Under the pieces are notes generated by a model. That model was not told where the DNA came from, ran no database searches, and saw only the letters and a program-made list of their open reading frames with translations. A stretch of 64,000 nt of DNA from Dehalobacter sp. DCA (lineage in GTDB: Bacteria; Bacillota; Desulfitobacteriia; Desulfitobacteriales; Syntrophobotulaceae), in contig NC_018866.1 of assembly GCF_000305775.1 (NCBI RefSeq), forward strand, positions 1,364,001 to 1,428,000. Reading direction: 5' to 3'. Position 1 is the stretch's first letter; every line of letters starts with the position of its first letter. The translations under genes and the position numbers were made by a program. Shown piece after piece: positions 62,634-64,000 of the stretch.

Positions 62634-64000
62634 TTAGATCTTTGACAATCGGGCATACTCAGCAATCAGTTTCTTAACTTCACCGCTGAAAACAACCGTG
62701 ATCTCGGCACTGTTCCCTTCACCTTTTACGGACATTACAATGCCGTGGCCGAATTTGGGGTGCCCGACTTTGTCACCGACCAGAAAGCTCCCGGGATCGG
62801 AGCTGACAACGGACGCTCCACTGTCCTTCCAGCTTTTACGTCCGGCAAAGGAATTGCTTGCAGTGGAAGCAGCATCACCACCGGCATATTTCCTGGTTTG
62901 GGAAGAAAGACCGAATCCCCTGCCAAGAATTTCACGACGGGAAGCCTCCTCTGTCAGAAGCTCCTCGGGTATTTCTTTTAGGAATCGCGAAGGCACACTG
63001 CTCTGAATATGCCCATAGACCATCCTTTGTTCCGTCGTGCTCAGGAAAAGCTTTTCTCTAGCCCGGGTGATCGTAACATAGCACAGCCGTCGTTCTTCCT
63101 CGAGCAGAACCTGTTCCAAAAGGCTTCTGCTGCTCGGGAAGATCCCATCTTCCATTCCGACTGCAAATACAACTGGGAATTCCAATCCTTTGGCGCTGTG
63201 CATGGTCATCAACTTTACGGCGTCTTCCGCTTCATCAAAACTGTCAATTTCAGCGACCAGAGAAACCTGTTCGAGGAATCCTCCCAGAATAAGCATATTC
63301 TGGTCAGTCTCCAGATCAGGATCCTCAAGGTAGTCCTGAAGGTTGTTGTCGTACTCGGCTGTTACGGAAAGGAATTCATTAAGGTTTTCTATCCGGGATT
63401 CAGCCTCCACCGTATTTTCCGCTCGGAGAGAGGCCATGTATCCTGTATCCCTTATGATCTTCTCCGTCAACTCGGTCAGCGGCACACCCTTTTGAGCTTC
63501 TTGACGGAATCCAAGCATCAGTTCATGGAAATTCGTTAGTGTGCCAACGCCTTTGGTCTGGAGACCGGGAATATATGCCACTTCAGCCAGCGCATCCAGA
63601 ACCGGCATGCCCTGTTCCTCAGCGTACTCCAATATTTTATCCAGGCTGACTTTTCCAATACCTCTTTTGGGCACATTAATGACCCTGGCGAAGCTGACAC
63701 GGTCGGCAGGATTGTTCAGCAGCCGCAAATAGGCCAGGATATCCTTGATTTCGAGGCGTTCATAGAACTTAACCCCGGAATATATTTTGTAGGGTATGCT
63801 TTCCTTCATGAAGTGTTCTTCCAGCACCCGGGACTGGGCATTCGTGCGGTACAGGATCGCAAAATCGTTATACCGTCTGCCTTCTGTATCAGCCAGATCA
63901 CGGATTTTCCCAGTCACAAAGCGGGCTTCGTCATGCTCATCTGTCGCTTTAAAGAGAACAATTTCCTCTCCTTCCGTATTTTCTGTCCAGAGAGATTTCC
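62634..64000 (-). CDS. pcrA: DNA helicase PcrA/UvrD, C-terminal part
   Basis: The frame is open to the window edge (64000), so the N-terminal ~1/3 is missing; ~455 residues are present. Helicase motifs YRTNAQSRVLEEHF (IV), NVPKRGIGKVSL, LMTMHSAKGLEFPVVFAVGMEDGIFP (V) and EERRLCYVTITRAREKLFLS (VI), followed by the PcrA C-terminal Tudor-like end (VGDKVGHPKFGHGIVMSVKG). SF1 3'-5' helicase for repair and plasmid replication. Confidence 0.96.
   Translation of the reverse strand, partial: KSLWTENTEGEEIVLFKATDEHDEARFVTGKIRDLADTEGRRYNDFAILYRTNAQSRVLEEHFMKESIPYKIYSGVKFYERLEIKDILAYLRLLNNPADRVSFARVINVPKRGIGKVSLDKILEYAEEQGMPVLDALAEVAYIPGLQTKGVGTLTNFHELMLGFRQEAQKGVPLTELTEKIIRDTGYMASLRAENTVEAESRIENLNEFLSVTAEYDNNLQDYLEDPDLETDQNMLILGGFLEQVSLVAEIDSFDEAEDAVKLMTMHSAKGLEFPVVFAVGMEDGIFPSSRSLLEQVLLEEERRLCYVTITRAREKLFLSTTEQRMVYGHIQSSVPSRFLKEIPEELLTEEASRREILGRGFGLSSQTRKYAGGDAASTASNSFAGRKSWKDSGASVVSSDPGSFLVGDKVGHPKFGHGIVMSVKGEGNSAEITVVFSGEVKKLIAEYARLSKI

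Overview
The window comes from a Gram-positive, moderately low-GC Firmicute. The spaced AAGGAGG ribosome-binding sites, frequent TTG/GTG starts, and the gatCAB - ligA - pcrA block beside a NifV-type synthase suggest an anaerobic clostridium of the Peptococcaceae (Desulfitobacterium/Dehalobacter/Desulfosporosinus-like). The genus is inference only.

Layout. (1) 1-5.4 kb is chromosome: the end of a DHA2-type MFS exporter, two consecutive membrane-fusion proteins, a DegV protein, tatA, a damaged TorD-type chaperone gene, and an IS4-like transposase with two in-frame stops. (2) About 5.5-50.5 kb (perhaps to 52.4 kb) is a large integrative/conjugative element (ICE) transcribed almost wholly on the minus strand. 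(3) 52.4-64 kb is chromosome: rlmD, a CPBP protease, nifV, gatCAB, an orphan P-loop protein, ligA and the C-terminal two thirds of pcrA.

The element, read in its own direction (right to left): orphan Dam methylase and two AbrB proteins; a 1349-residue S-layer-anchored protein with nine Ig-like repeats; a YodL protein; a complete Gram-positive Tad/Flp-type pilus set (Flp-like pilin, A24 prepilin peptidase, RcpC/CpaB, TadZ, TadA, TadB, TadC, two TadE-like proteins); secreted proteins; T4SS membrane parts (VirB2-like, VirB6-like, PrgI); a Dcm-type methylase; VirB4; an amidoligase/gamma-glutamylcyclotransferase pair; an NlpC/P60 hydrolase; a ParM/ParR partition pair; a hairpin-rich candidate oriT; a cargo module of an SF2 helicase-nuclease plus a Rad50-like ATPase that looks like phage defence; then an RHH-type accessory protein, relaxase, toprim protein, VirD4 and a small HTH protein. 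No integrase or other recombinase is present in the window, so the element looks decayed or separated from its recombinase.

Two element-wide patterns stand out. First, at least eight unrelated, non-structural element proteins end in the same short alternating hydrophobic tail (like G-M-T-M-S-M at the carboxyl end). The machinery proteins lack it. Second, about a dozen hairpin-plus-T-run terminators sit inside the gene cluster, several squeezed between a stop codon and the next ribosome-binding site with no room for a promoter. This implies readthrough, antitermination or programmed polarity. I consider these the best candidates for something undescribed.
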